Shown: piece after piece, positions 56,897 through 64,000 of the stretch
Position numbering within the stretch: the first letter of the stretch is position 1
Layout: every line of letters begins with the position of its first letter
NCBI RefSeq assembly: GCF_014196635.1
Contig: NZ_JACIEB010000009.1
Coordinates: 62,001 to 126,000, forward strand
Reading direction: 5' to 3'
DNA from: Sphingobium fontiphilum
GTDB taxonomy: Bacteria; Pseudomonadota; Alphaproteobacteria; Sphingomonadales; Sphingomonadaceae
Length of the DNA: 64,000 nucleotides
Notes under the pieces: generated by a model
What the model was told of the DNA's origin: nothing
The model's database searches: none
What the model saw: the letters and a program-made list of their open reading frames with translations, nothing else
Position numbers and translations under genes: made by a program

Positions 56897-58702
56897 TCAG
56901 AGCCTGCTGATCGCCTCTGCCGCGATCATCCGCGCTTCGGGGTCCAGCCCGACGCGATGGAGGGCGGCAACGACATGATAGAGATGGGCGGGCGACATCT
57001 GGCCCCAGCCATTGGCCTGCATCCCGACTGCCGCCAGCAGCGCGACGGTGCCCTGCTCGCCCCGCTCAGCCGCCGCCGCGATGGCGCGCGACCAGCGGCT
57101 GTTGGCGGCCAGAGTGAAGCCCTTGTCAGCCGCGAGCTGCCCCGCGACATCGGGCGTCAGACGGGCAAGCCCGGCCAGCGCAGCGATCACCGCACGCGCC
57201 TTCGCCTCGCCTGCCGCGCCCGCATAGCCGGAAATCTTCCCTTCATTAACGTCGACCGCCACGCTCGGCGCGCCCACCGCCAGCAGCGCCCAGGCGTCGC
57301 CATTGCCCGCGCCGCTGATCTGCCCCAGCGCCCGCGCCCAGCGCGCAGCATTGCGATCATACCCGGCCGACAGCATGGACGCGATCAGACGGGCGGCGTC
57401 GGTCGCGTCAGCCTGCGCCACGGGCAGCGCGGCTGCGGCGCGAGCGGTGGCGATCAGGCCCAGATAGGATGGTGCGGCTTCCGCCCCCCATAATTGCCGC
57501 ATGGCGTCGATCCGCGCCCCAACGGTCGCGCCCGCATGGGCCGAACGCAATGCCGCGATCCTGTCCGCAACCTCGGCGGGCGCGTCGCCATCCGTCCCGG
57601 CCTGGGCATAGAGACCAACGAGCGCCGCGCTGGAAAAGACGCCCAGTTGCGCCGCAACCTCCGCCCCCGGAACGCGCCGCGCCGCCGACAGCGCGGGCGC
57701 GCGCGCTTCCCATGCGCGCACATGCGACCCTGCGGTGGCGTAAAGCGGCGCGGGAATCTCGACATTGAGCGCGGTGGCGAGGCCAAAGCGCCATGCGGTC
57801 AGGCGATCAACGCCCTCCCATTCGATCTTGACCGAGCGGCGCGCGTTGAAACCCGTGCCGACAACCTTTTCGCCCAGCCGGTAATCGACGCCGCGAATGA
57901 CGCCGCGCCGCTGAATCTGGTTCAGCGATCCGCTGGCGGTGCCCTGATCGCCCGACAGCGCGGCGCAGATCGGCTCGCTCATGGTCCAGGCCGGCTCCTT
58001 GCTGACCTTGCGTGCGCCCAGCGCCAGCGGACACAACCCCGCCGGATCGGCCGTCGCCAGATAGGTCTGCATCGCCACGGCATAGAGACGCGGGGTGAAA
58101 TTATCGGCGTCGACGCTCTGCACCAGCAGGCGGGCGCTGTCCGCCTCGCCCATGCGCAGGAGCAGCCATGCGCGTTCCGCCACCCAGTCAGCAGCGGCGA
58201 TCCCGGCGGGCGTATCGACCGACGACAGCAGCGCCCGGCGCAGCAATATCGACGCCCAGCGCGACAGCACCGGCGCGCGCGTCTGCTTCATCAATGTCGC
58301 CAGATAAGGCCCGGACGCGGTGCCAAAGGCGTTGCTGGCAAGCCCCCGGCTGCGCGGCGACAACGGCCCGATGCGATCCAGCGACCGGCGCGCACCATCG
58401 GGAAGGTCATATTTCTGACGTTCCGCCGCCAATTCCTCTTCGGACAGTTCCTCGCCGGCGGCGTTGGCGGCAAGAGTTGGCGCGACGGGCGGCGCGGAAC
58501 CGGCTTCGGTTGGCACAAGCTGCGCCGGCTGGCCGGGGGCGGCGGGGCGCGGCGCGCCGGGCGCTGGCGTCGGCGCTTCGGGCGCATCGCCAAATCCTGG
58601 CGGCAACAGGGATTCGGGCGCTTCCTGCGCGACGACGGGCAGGGCCAGCGCCAGTGCGGCGGACCCCAGCATCCATTTCCAGTTCCCCCGTTCCCAGCGC
58701 AT
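56897..58702 (-). CDS. Large exported protein of unknown function
   Basis: 601 residues. A signal peptide (WKWMLGSAALALALPVVAQ) is followed by a Pro/Ala-rich linker (residues ~30-80) and a long all-helical region with Ala-rich repeats (RLLVQSVDADNF, YLATADPAGLCPLALGARK, AALRSAHAGATVGARIDA) that resembles tandem helical repeats of envelope proteins. I cannot assign a family. It is 7 bases from xerD and 7 bases from the small TM gene upstream, which suggests a shared transcript. Likely conserved in sphingomonads. Confidence 0.6.
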   Translation of the reverse strand: MRWERGNWKWMLGSAALALALPVVAQEAPESLLPPGFGDAPEAPTPAPGAPRPAAPGQPAQLVPTEAGSAPPVAPTLAANAAGEELSEEELAAERQKYDLPDGARRSLDRIGPLSPRSRGLASNAFGTASGPYLATLMKQTRAPVLSRWASILLRRALLSSVDTPAGIAAADWVAERAWLLLRMGEADSARLLVQSVDADNFTPRLYAVAMQTYLATADPAGLCPLALGARKVSKEPAWTMSEPICAALSGDQGTASGSLNQIQRRGVIRGVDYRLGEKVVGTGFNARRSVKIEWEGVDRLTAWRFGLATALNVEIPAPLYATAGSHVRAWEARAPALSAARRVPGAEVAAQLGVFSSAALVGLYAQAGTDGDAPAEVADRIAALRSAHAGATVGARIDAMRQLWGAEAAPSYLGLIATARAAAALPVAQADATDAARLIASMLSAGYDRNAARWARALGQISGAGNGDAWALLAVGAPSVAVDVNEGKISGYAGAAGEAKARAVIAALAGLARLTPDVAGQLAADKGFTLAANSRWSRAIAAAAERGEQGTVALLAAVGMQANGWGQMSPAHLYHVVAALHRVGLDPEARMIAAEAISRL

Positions 58703-58709
58703 CGGCGGC

Positions 58710-58895
58710 TTACTGGCCCAGCTTTTCGGCCGGAATCACCTTTTCCACCGGCGCCTGCGGACGTTCCCCGCCGCGCGACCACAACAGCGCGATCAGCGCC
58801 AGCAGGATAACCACAACAACGATGGGAATGATGGGCAGGCGCGAACGACGCCGCGAAGCGCCTTCAAACGATCCGAATTTGCGGTTGCTTTTCAT
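58710..58895 (-). CDS. Small single-span membrane protein
   Basis: 61 residues. A basic N-terminus (KSNRKFGSFEGASRRRSRL) and one membrane helix (PIIPIVVVVILLALIALLW, ~21-39) are followed by a Pro/Glu-rich periplasmic tail. AAGGA upstream of ATG 58895 supports the start. It lies 7 bases before the 601-residue gene, so the two may form a membrane-plus-periplasm pair. Not recognised. Confidence 0.65.
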   Translation of the reverse strand: MKSNRKFGSFEGASRRRSRLPIIPIVVVVILLALIALLWSRGGERPQAPVEKVIPAEKLGQ

Positions 58896-58973
58896 GAGTC
58901 CTTCTGCGGCCGAAGCGACCGGTAAAACTAGCGATTTGCCTTCAAGACGATGGGCTGTATAGCCCCGCTCGCC

Positions 58974-59522
58974 ATGCAGCGAAACAGCAAATCCCATGAA
59001 ACGGGCTGGAAAGGCGGACCGATCGTTCTGGTCGGCATGATGGGCGTGGGCAAATCCACGGTCGGGCGGCGGCTGGCGGCGCGGCTGGGCCTGCATTTCG
59101 TCGATGCCGATGAAGAAATCGAAAAGGCCGCCGGCATGACCATTACGGAAATGTTCGAACGCTATGGCGAAGCGCATTTCCGGGACGGCGAACGGCGCGT
59201 GATCGCCCGGCTGATGGATGGCGAACCGCGCGTCATCGCCACGGGCGGCGGCGCCTTCATGCAGGAGGAGACGAGGCGGCTGATCCTCAACCATGCGACC
59301 GCCGTCTGGCTCGACGCCGACATCAACATCCTGGTTGACCGGGTGTCGCGGCGCGAAGGCCGCCCGCTGCTGAAGGGCAAGGATCCGCGCGTGGTGTTGA
59401 CCGAACTGGCCGCGATCCGCAACCCCGTCTACGCCCTCGCCCCCATTCATGTGAAGAGCGCGGCCGCGCCGCACGACGTGGCGGTGGAACGCATTTTGGA
59501 GAGTTTGTCGCAATGCCGATAG
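58974..59522 (+). CDS. aroK: Shikimate kinase
   Basis: 182 residues. The Walker A is GMMGVGKSTVGRRLA; the shikimate-binding run HFVDADEEIEKAAGM has the Asp, GEAHFRDGERRV the Arg, VIATGGGAF the Gly triad, and REGRPLL the lid Arg. It phosphorylates shikimate in the aromatic pathway. It overlaps aroB by 10 bases. Start ATG 58974 or 58950; neither has a strong ribosome site. Divergent from the small membrane-protein gene. Confidence 0.95.
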   Translation: MQRNSKSHETGWKGGPIVLVGMMGVGKSTVGRRLAARLGLHFVDADEEIEKAAGMTITEMFERYGEAHFRDGERRVIARLMDGEPRVIATGGGAFMQEETRRLILNHATAVWLDADINILVDRVSRREGRPLLKGKDPRVVLTELAAIRNPVYALAPIHVKSAAAPHDVAVERILESLSQCR

Positions 59523-60628
59523 TGCCGGTCGCGCTGGGCGCGCGCAGCTATGATATTTTGATCGAGGATGGCGCGCTCGACCGGGCTGGCGAGCACCTCG
59601 CCCGCTATGCGCGGCGCGGGCGGCTGGTCGTCGTCACCGACGCCCATGTCGCGGCGGCGCAATTGCCGCGCCTGTCCGCCAGCCTGGCCGATGCTGGCGT
59701 GGCCGTTGAACCCATCGTTCTGCCGGCTGGCGAAGCGACCAAAAGCTGGAGCCAGCTTGCCGGGCTGATGGATGCGCTGTTGACGCTGGAAATCGAGCGC
59801 AGCGACCATATCGTGGCGCTGGGCGGCGGCGTGATCGGCGATCTGGTGGGCTTTGCCGCCGCGATCCTGAAACGCGGCTGCCATTTCGTGCAGGTTCCCA
59901 CCAGCCTGCTGGCGCAAGTGGACAGTTCGGTCGGCGGCAAGACAGCGATCAACACCGGCGCTGGCAAAAATCTGGTCGGCGCGTTTCACCAGCCCGCCTT
60001 CGTGCTGATCGACCCGACGACGCTCGACACGCTGCCCCCGCGCGAAGTGCGCGCGGGCTATGCCGAGGTCGTCAAATATGGCCTGATCGACGACGCCGCC
60101 TTCTTTGCATGGTGCGAGGCGGAGGGCGAATATCTGCTGTCGGGCGACCCGGTCGCGCGGCTGCACGCCATCGAAAAGAGCGTGCGGGCCAAGGCCGCCA
60201 TCGTCGCCGATGACGAGCGGGAGACGAGCGGCCGTCGCGCGCTGCTGAACCTTGGCCACACATTCGGCCATGCGCTGGAGGCGGACACCGGCTTTTCCGA
60301 CGCGCTGCTGCATGGCGAGGGCGTGGCGGCGGGCATGGCTCTCGCCTTCCGCTACTCCGCCCGGCTGGGTCTGTGCCCGCCCGCCGACGCGGCGCGGGTG
60401 ACGGCGCATCTGCGCGCCGTGGGCCTGCCCCATGATCTGGCCAGCGCGCATGTGTCCGGCGACGGCGCGGCGCTCGTCACCCATATGCTGCATGACAAGA
60501 AGATGGCGGCGGGAACCCTTCCCTTCCTGCTGGCGCGCGGCATCGGCCAGACCTTCCTGTCAAAGGATGTGGCGCTGGACGATGTGGCGCGTTTTCTCGA
60601 TGAAGATCGCGATCAGGGCCGCCAATAG
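59513..60628 (+). CDS. aroB: 3-dehydroquinate synthase
   Basis: 371 residues. NAD-binding LGGGVIGDLVGFAAAIL, VPTSLLAQVDSSVGGKTAIN and the zinc ligands in NLGHTFGHALE and LLHGEGVAAGM are all visible. It converts DAHP to 3-dehydroquinate, the second step of the shikimate pathway, with aroK just upstream. The 3' end overlaps the convergent DUF423 gene by 16 bases. Confidence 0.98.
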   Translation: MPIVPVALGARSYDILIEDGALDRAGEHLARYARRGRLVVVTDAHVAAAQLPRLSASLADAGVAVEPIVLPAGEATKSWSQLAGLMDALLTLEIERSDHIVALGGGVIGDLVGFAAAILKRGCHFVQVPTSLLAQVDSSVGGKTAINTGAGKNLVGAFHQPAFVLIDPTTLDTLPPREVRAGYAEVVKYGLIDDAAFFAWCEAEGEYLLSGDPVARLHAIEKSVRAKAAIVADDERETSGRRALLNLGHTFGHALEADTGFSDALLHGEGVAAGMALAFRYSARLGLCPPADAARVTAHLRAVGLPHDLASAHVSGDGAALVTHMLHDKKMAAGTLPFLLARGIGQTFLSKDVALDDVARFLDEDRDQGRQ

Positions 60629-60939
60629 GCCCAGGCCGCCCACAGCCAGCCGGCGATCAGTAGGCTGCCGCCAATCGGCGTGATCGCGCCCAGCCAGCGC
60701 GGCGCGCCCAGCGCCATCAGGTAGAGCGTCGCCGCAAAGATCGCCGCGCCGACCAGCAGCATGGCCGCCGCGCCCCGCGCCACGCTCATGATGGCGATGG
60801 CGGCGACCGCGTGGATCAACTGATAGATGCCGCCGGTTTTAAGCCATTCGGCGGCCTGCGGGCTGGCCGCGCCATGAGCGCCGAATGCGCCCGCCGCCAC
60901 CGCCAACGCCGCCGACAATGCGGCCCATATTGCGATCAT
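60613..60939 (-). CDS. DUF423 family membrane protein
   Basis: 108 residues with three to four membrane helices and the family opening ALAVAAGAFGAHGAASP, followed by GGIYQLIHAVAAIAI and TPIGGSLLIAGWLWAAWAY. The family has no proven role. The start overlaps the stop of the Kef antiporter (ATGA), so it is the last of three coupled genes. It overlaps aroB tail-to-tail. Confidence 0.87.
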   Translation of the reverse strand: MIAIWAALSAALAVAAGAFGAHGAASPQAAEWLKTGGIYQLIHAVAAIAIMSVARGAAAMLLVGAAIFAATLYLMALGAPRWLGAITPIGGSLLIAGWLWAAWAYWRP

Positions 60940-62756
60940 GCCTCGTCCCCTCCTTCGCCGCGCGACACCAGCCGCATGGCGCGGCCCGGCCGGAACATCA
61001 GATCCTTCGCCACCAGAAGGTCGCCATGCTGGATTTGCAGGTCCAGCAGCTCGCGGTCATTGGCGCGATACTGGCGCTCCACCTCCTCGACCTGCTCGTC
61101 GGGCACGCCCAGCACCTGAAGCGACTGGACCCCCATGGCCACAGCCGATTCATAAACTTCGCGCACCACCCCGGCGAGGTCCAGAGTCTGCACCGCCAGC
61201 AATTGCCGCCTGTCGAACGCGCGCAGCATCAGCGCCGCCTGCGGAAAAGCCTCCGCAATCGGCTCCAGCAGGCGACCGTCCAGCGTCGGATCGTCAATGC
61301 AGAAGGCGATCAGGCGCGCCTCATCGGCCCCCGCCCGCCGCAACAGGTCGATCCGGGTGCCGTCGCCATAATAGACGTTCATGTCGAACCGGCTGGAAAC
61401 CTCGATCTGCGCTGGCTTCTTGTCGATCAGGGTGACGGCGAAGCCATGGCCCATCAACAACTGCGCCACCGTCTGTCCGAACCGGCCATAGCCCACGATG
61501 ATGGCGCTGCCCTGTGGCGCCTGCTCGGGATCGACCAGTCCCTTTTCCGATTTGGGCCGCGCAAATTCCAGCCGCCGCGCGAACAGCATCAGGAACGGCG
61601 TGGTCGCCATGGAGAAGGTGACGATGGCGCTGAACAGGCTGGCCGCCTGTGGCGCGATCAGATAGGCGGACTGGGCCTGCGCAAACAGCACGAAGCCGAA
61701 TTCGCCGCCCTGGCTGAGCAACAGCCCAAGCGCGATGGATTGCGGCCATGCCATGCCAAACAGACGCGCAAGCGCCGAAATCAGCACGGCCTTCGTCGCC
61801 ACCAGCATGACCGCCATGGTCAGCACGAACAGGGGATTGGCGGCGACCGTCCGCAGGTCGAGCACCATGCCGACCGCCAGGAAGAACAGCCCCAGCAGGA
61901 TGGAGCGGAACGGCTCCACATCCGATTCAATCTCGTGGCGATAGGGCGAATCGGCCAGCATCACGCCCGCCACGAACGCGCCCAGCGCGGTCGACAAATG
62001 CAGCGCGTGCATCAGCGCGGCGGCCGCCAGAACGGTGAACAGGCCGACGACCACGAACAATTCCCGCTCGCCTAGCCCGCCGACCAGCCGCAACAAGGGC
62101 CGCAGGATGAAGCGCCCGGCCAGCACCAGCCCCGCAATGGCGGCGACGGTATAGCCCGCCATCATCCACCCCGGCGGCCCGCCGGCATCGGCCGGATTGC
62201 GGGAAAGCGCCGACACGATGGTGATCAGCGGCACGATGGACAGATCCTGAAACAGCAGGATCGAAAAGGCCTTCTCGCCAAAGGGCGAGTTGATCCGCCC
62301 GCTGCTTTTGAGGCCCGGCAAGACCTGCGCCGTCGACGACAGCGCCAGCGGCAGGCCCAGCGCGATCGCCGCACCCCAGGTAAAGCCCGTGGAGAAAAAG
62401 ATCAGCCCGGTCAGCGCCAGCCCGCACAGAACCACCTGCGCCAGGCCGAGCGCGAAAATGTCGCGCTTCAGCCGCCACAGCCGTGTCGGATGCAGTTCCA
62501 GTCCGACCAGGAAAAGCAGCAGCACGATGCCGATTTCGGCGATGGCCAGCTTTGATTCGCCACCGCCCACCAGCCCCAGCCCCTGCGGCCCGACCAATGC
62601 GCCCGCGACCAGATAGCCCAGCACCGCGCCCAGCCCGAAACGGCGGAACAAAAGGACGAAGGCGACAGCCGCGCCCAGCAGGATGACGCCCTCGCTCAGC
62701 AATATGTCGGTGGCGCTGGCCTGCGCCGCCGCGCCCGCCTGTATCGCCACCATCAT
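60936..62756 (-). CDS. Kef-type potassium/proton antiporter (CPA2, with RCK domain)
   Basis: 606 residues: an N-terminal Na+/H+-exchanger-type domain of about 12 helices (LGYLVAGALVGPQGLGLVG, IGIVLLLFLVGLELHP, FSILLFQDLSIVPLIT) and a C-terminal TrkA-N/RCK nucleotide domain (IIVGYGRFGQTVAQLL, VYYGDGTRIDLLRRAGADE). Fits KefB/KefC-like systems; no KefF/KefG ancillary gene is adjacent. It overlaps the NifU-like gene upstream (ATGA) and DUF423 downstream (ATGA), so all three are translationally coupled. Confidence 0.9.
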   Translation of the reverse strand: MMVAIQAGAAAQASATDILLSEGVILLGAAVAFVLLFRRFGLGAVLGYLVAGALVGPQGLGLVGGGESKLAIAEIGIVLLLFLVGLELHPTRLWRLKRDIFALGLAQVVLCGLALTGLIFFSTGFTWGAAIALGLPLALSSTAQVLPGLKSSGRINSPFGEKAFSILLFQDLSIVPLITIVSALSRNPADAGGPPGWMMAGYTVAAIAGLVLAGRFILRPLLRLVGGLGERELFVVVGLFTVLAAAALMHALHLSTALGAFVAGVMLADSPYRHEIESDVEPFRSILLGLFFLAVGMVLDLRTVAANPLFVLTMAVMLVATKAVLISALARLFGMAWPQSIALGLLLSQGGEFGFVLFAQAQSAYLIAPQAASLFSAIVTFSMATTPFLMLFARRLEFARPKSEKGLVDPEQAPQGSAIIVGYGRFGQTVAQLLMGHGFAVTLIDKKPAQIEVSSRFDMNVYYGDGTRIDLLRRAGADEARLIAFCIDDPTLDGRLLEPIAEAFPQAALMLRAFDRRQLLAVQTLDLAGVVREVYESAVAMGVQSLQVLGVPDEQVEEVERQYRANDRELLDLQIQHGDLLVAKDLMFRPGRAMRLVSRGEGGDEA

Positions 62757-63175
62757 GCGTCGGCCATCCGCACGGCTTCGGCAACCGCCTCGAAACCGAG
62801 GCGAATGGAGGCGTGGCGCGCCGGATAATCGCGCGCGGGCGACAGGACGGCAAGGCCCGGCCAGAAATCCGGCTCGCCCTCGCCGCTTGCCAGCCAGATC
62901 GTCAGCCTGTCGCGCGCATCCGCCAGTTCCTGGGCGCTCATGCCGATGGCATGGGCCGCCATCAGCGCCGCCGACGCTTGCCCCAGCGCACAGGCCTTCA
63001 CGTCCATGCCGAGCGCCGCAAGCCGCCCGTCAACCATGCGCACATCCACCGTCACCCGCGATCCACAGGTTGGCGAGCGTTTTTCAACGCTGGCCTGCGG
63101 ATCACCCAAACGCTCATGCCGCGCGGTGCTCGTCGCCAGACGCAAAATTTCGATGTTGTAGAGGGGGGAGTTCAT
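62753..63175 (-). CDS. NifU/SufU-like iron-sulfur scaffold homologue
   Basis: 140 residues of the NifU-N/IscU fold. Two Cys of the cluster site are present (SPTCGSRV and VKACALGQASAA), but the third, normally in a C-terminal K-C-A-x-L run, aligns with Ser in YPARHASIRL. This puts it in a divergent scaffold branch that may not hold a normal cluster. The family is often called an iron-sulfur cluster assembly scaffold. It is coupled to the Kef gene by ATGA. Start at ATG 63175. Confidence 0.8.
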   Translation of the reverse strand: MNSPLYNIEILRLATSTARHERLGDPQASVEKRSPTCGSRVTVDVRMVDGRLAALGMDVKACALGQASAALMAAHAIGMSAQELADARDRLTIWLASGEGEPDFWPGLAVLSPARDYPARHASIRLGFEAVAEAVRMADA

Positions 63176-63316
63176 GGGCCCACATGTAGGGCATGAACAG
63201 CGGCGGGTGAAGGCGCGACCGCCCCTTTTGCGGAAACCTTGGACTTTTATCGACCGCGGCGCTGCCAACGTCCCGCAGACCCGCGAATATTGATGAAAAA
63301 AGCTGACCAAGGGCGC

Positions 63317-63345
63317 TTGCCAGCCCGCCCGCCCCCAACTATAGA
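63317..63345 (+). promoter_or_regulatory. Predicted promoter of tRNA-Pro
   Basis: TTGCCA (63317-63322), a 17-base spacer, TATAGA (63340-63345), 48 bases before the tRNA. Confidence 0.6.
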
Positions 63346-63393
63346 CCGCCCCCTGCCTAGGCGGGATCGCGGCTTCGTGATTCCAGCATCGGT

Positions 63394-63470
63394 CGGGGAG
63401 TAGCTCAGCCTGGTAGAGCACTGTCTTCGGGAGGCAGGGGCCGGAGGTTCGAATCCTCTCTCCCCGACCA
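63394..63470 (+). tRNA. tRNA-Pro (CGG)
   Basis: Acceptor CGGGGAG/CTCCCCG, D-arm TAGCTCAGCCTGGTAGA, anticodon loop TTCGGGA (anticodon CGG), T-loop TTCGAAT, discriminator A and encoded CCA at 63468-63470. Confidence 0.97.
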
Positions 63471-63554
63471 ACAATTCTTGCAGGAAAAATCGAAATATTT
63501 TCCGCCCTTTGCGGACGGCTGAGCCGCGCGACCGACGCCGCACGGCCGCCAGGA

Positions 63555-64000
63555 TCAGTTCATCGCCAGGATCATGTTACGGACCTGCGGATAGACCTGC
63601 TTTTCCCATTTGCTGCCAGAAAATACGCCATAATGGCCAACCCCCGGCTGCAGATGGTGGCGCTTCATATGTGGGCGCAGGCCGGTGCACAGCGCATGGG
63701 CCGCCGCCGTCTGGCCCACGGCGCAGACATCGTCCTTTTCCCCCTCGACCGTGAGCAGCGCGGTCTTGCGGATGGCGCCGGGGTTCACCTTATTACCGCG
63801 ATAGAGGAGTTCCCCCTTCGCCAACAACGTGCGCTGGAAGACCCGGTCAACGGTTTCCAGATAGAATTCCTTGGTCATGTCGAGCACGGCGAAATATTCG
63901 GCATAGAATGTCTTGATCCGGTCCGCCTCGACATCCTTGCCATCCGCCAGCAACTGGTAAAGTTCGCGATGCTGCGCGCCGTGGCGCTCCATGTTCATCG
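63555..64000 (-). CDS. phaZ: Intracellular polyhydroxyalkanoate depolymerase, C-terminal part (5' end outside window)
   Basis: The minus strand is open at the window edge; about 148 C-terminal residues are present. They match the PhaZ intracellular depolymerase tail: FYAEYFAVLDMTKEFYLETV, LLTVEGEKDDVCAVGQT (catalytic Asp region), and HHLQPGVGHYGVFSGSKW (catalytic His). The nucleophile and the oxyanion hole lie outside. It mobilises stored PHA, consistent with 3-hydroxybutyryl-CoA dehydrogenase elsewhere in the window. Confidence 0.9.
   Translation of the reverse strand, partial: MNMERHGAQHRELYQLLADGKDVEADRIKTFYAEYFAVLDMTKEFYLETVDRVFQRTLLAKGELLYRGNKVNPGAIRKTALLTVEGEKDDVCAVGQTAAAHALCTGLRPHMKRHHLQPGVGHYGVFSGSKWEKQVYPQVRNMILAMN

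Overview
The window is GC-rich chromosomal DNA from an alphaproteobacterium of the Sphingomonadales, most likely a Sphingobium/Sphingomonas-type organism. The grounds are the codon use, a CIRCE-controlled groESL operon, a NepR-type anti-sigma factor, a SapC-family protein, a complete tol-pal cluster, a class of GCGAA-loop palindromic repeats, and the end of an intracellular polyhydroxyalkanoate depolymerase gene. Almost all of it is core genome: about 62 protein genes, four tRNA genes, no rRNA and no CRISPR array.

Layout. 1-7,430: chaperonins (groEL is cut by the window start), a universal stress protein, a YghU-type glutathione transferase, a ChrA chromate transporter, NAD-dependent DNA ligase, then a small AT-richer membrane protein coupled to a Tat-type monooxygenase. 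7,434-9,755: RNase R. 9,756-12,015: the remains of a mobile island, with an IS3-type transposase fragment, rlmJ, an unknown 106-residue protein and a decayed tyrosine integrase beside the 3' end of tRNA-Glu. 12,091-12,236: an unannotated candidate small RNA with its own promoter, anti-Shine-Dalgarno stretches and a terminator. 12,295-20,027: SapC, an FAD-linked dehydrogenase, an RNA helicase, exonuclease III, an Fe-S carrier, an M23 peptidase, a DUF455 protein and a peroxiredoxin. 20,024-23,417: glnE, a divergent small nepR-like gene and a secreted Pro-rich protein. 23,405-25,303: a LacI regulator and 3-hydroxyacyl-CoA dehydrogenase. 25,484-30,072: ybgC-tolQRAB-pal. 30,172-35,160: two secreted metallopeptidases (M16, M28). 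35,299-41,589: tRNA-Arg, ppdK and glyQS; glyS carries in-frame repeat insertions and an AT-rich insert. 41,726-46,654: tandem TraB/GumN genes, L25, pth, PilZ, uracil-DNA glycosylase, folK, tRNA-Lys. 46,713-54,309: map and a glnB-glnA unit behind a sigma-54-like promoter, a BioC-like methyltransferase, bfd-bfr and a Nudix hydrolase. 54,388-64,000: two orphan Flp pilins, accA, xerD, a conserved unknown pair, aroKB, a NifU-like/Kef antiporter/DUF423 operon, tRNA-Pro and the 3' end of phaZ.

Functional links. glnE, glnB and glnA together form the nitrogen-assimilation control circuit, and GlnA keeps the adenylylation Tyr that GlnE modifies. The Tol-Pal genes, the peptidases and the M23 protein serve the envelope. 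bfd and bfr store and release iron. 3-hydroxyacyl-CoA dehydrogenase and PhaZ fit a polyhydroxyalkanoate-using metabolism. All four tRNA genes have recognisable TTGNCN-N17-TA promoters, which gives a local template for housekeeping promoters.
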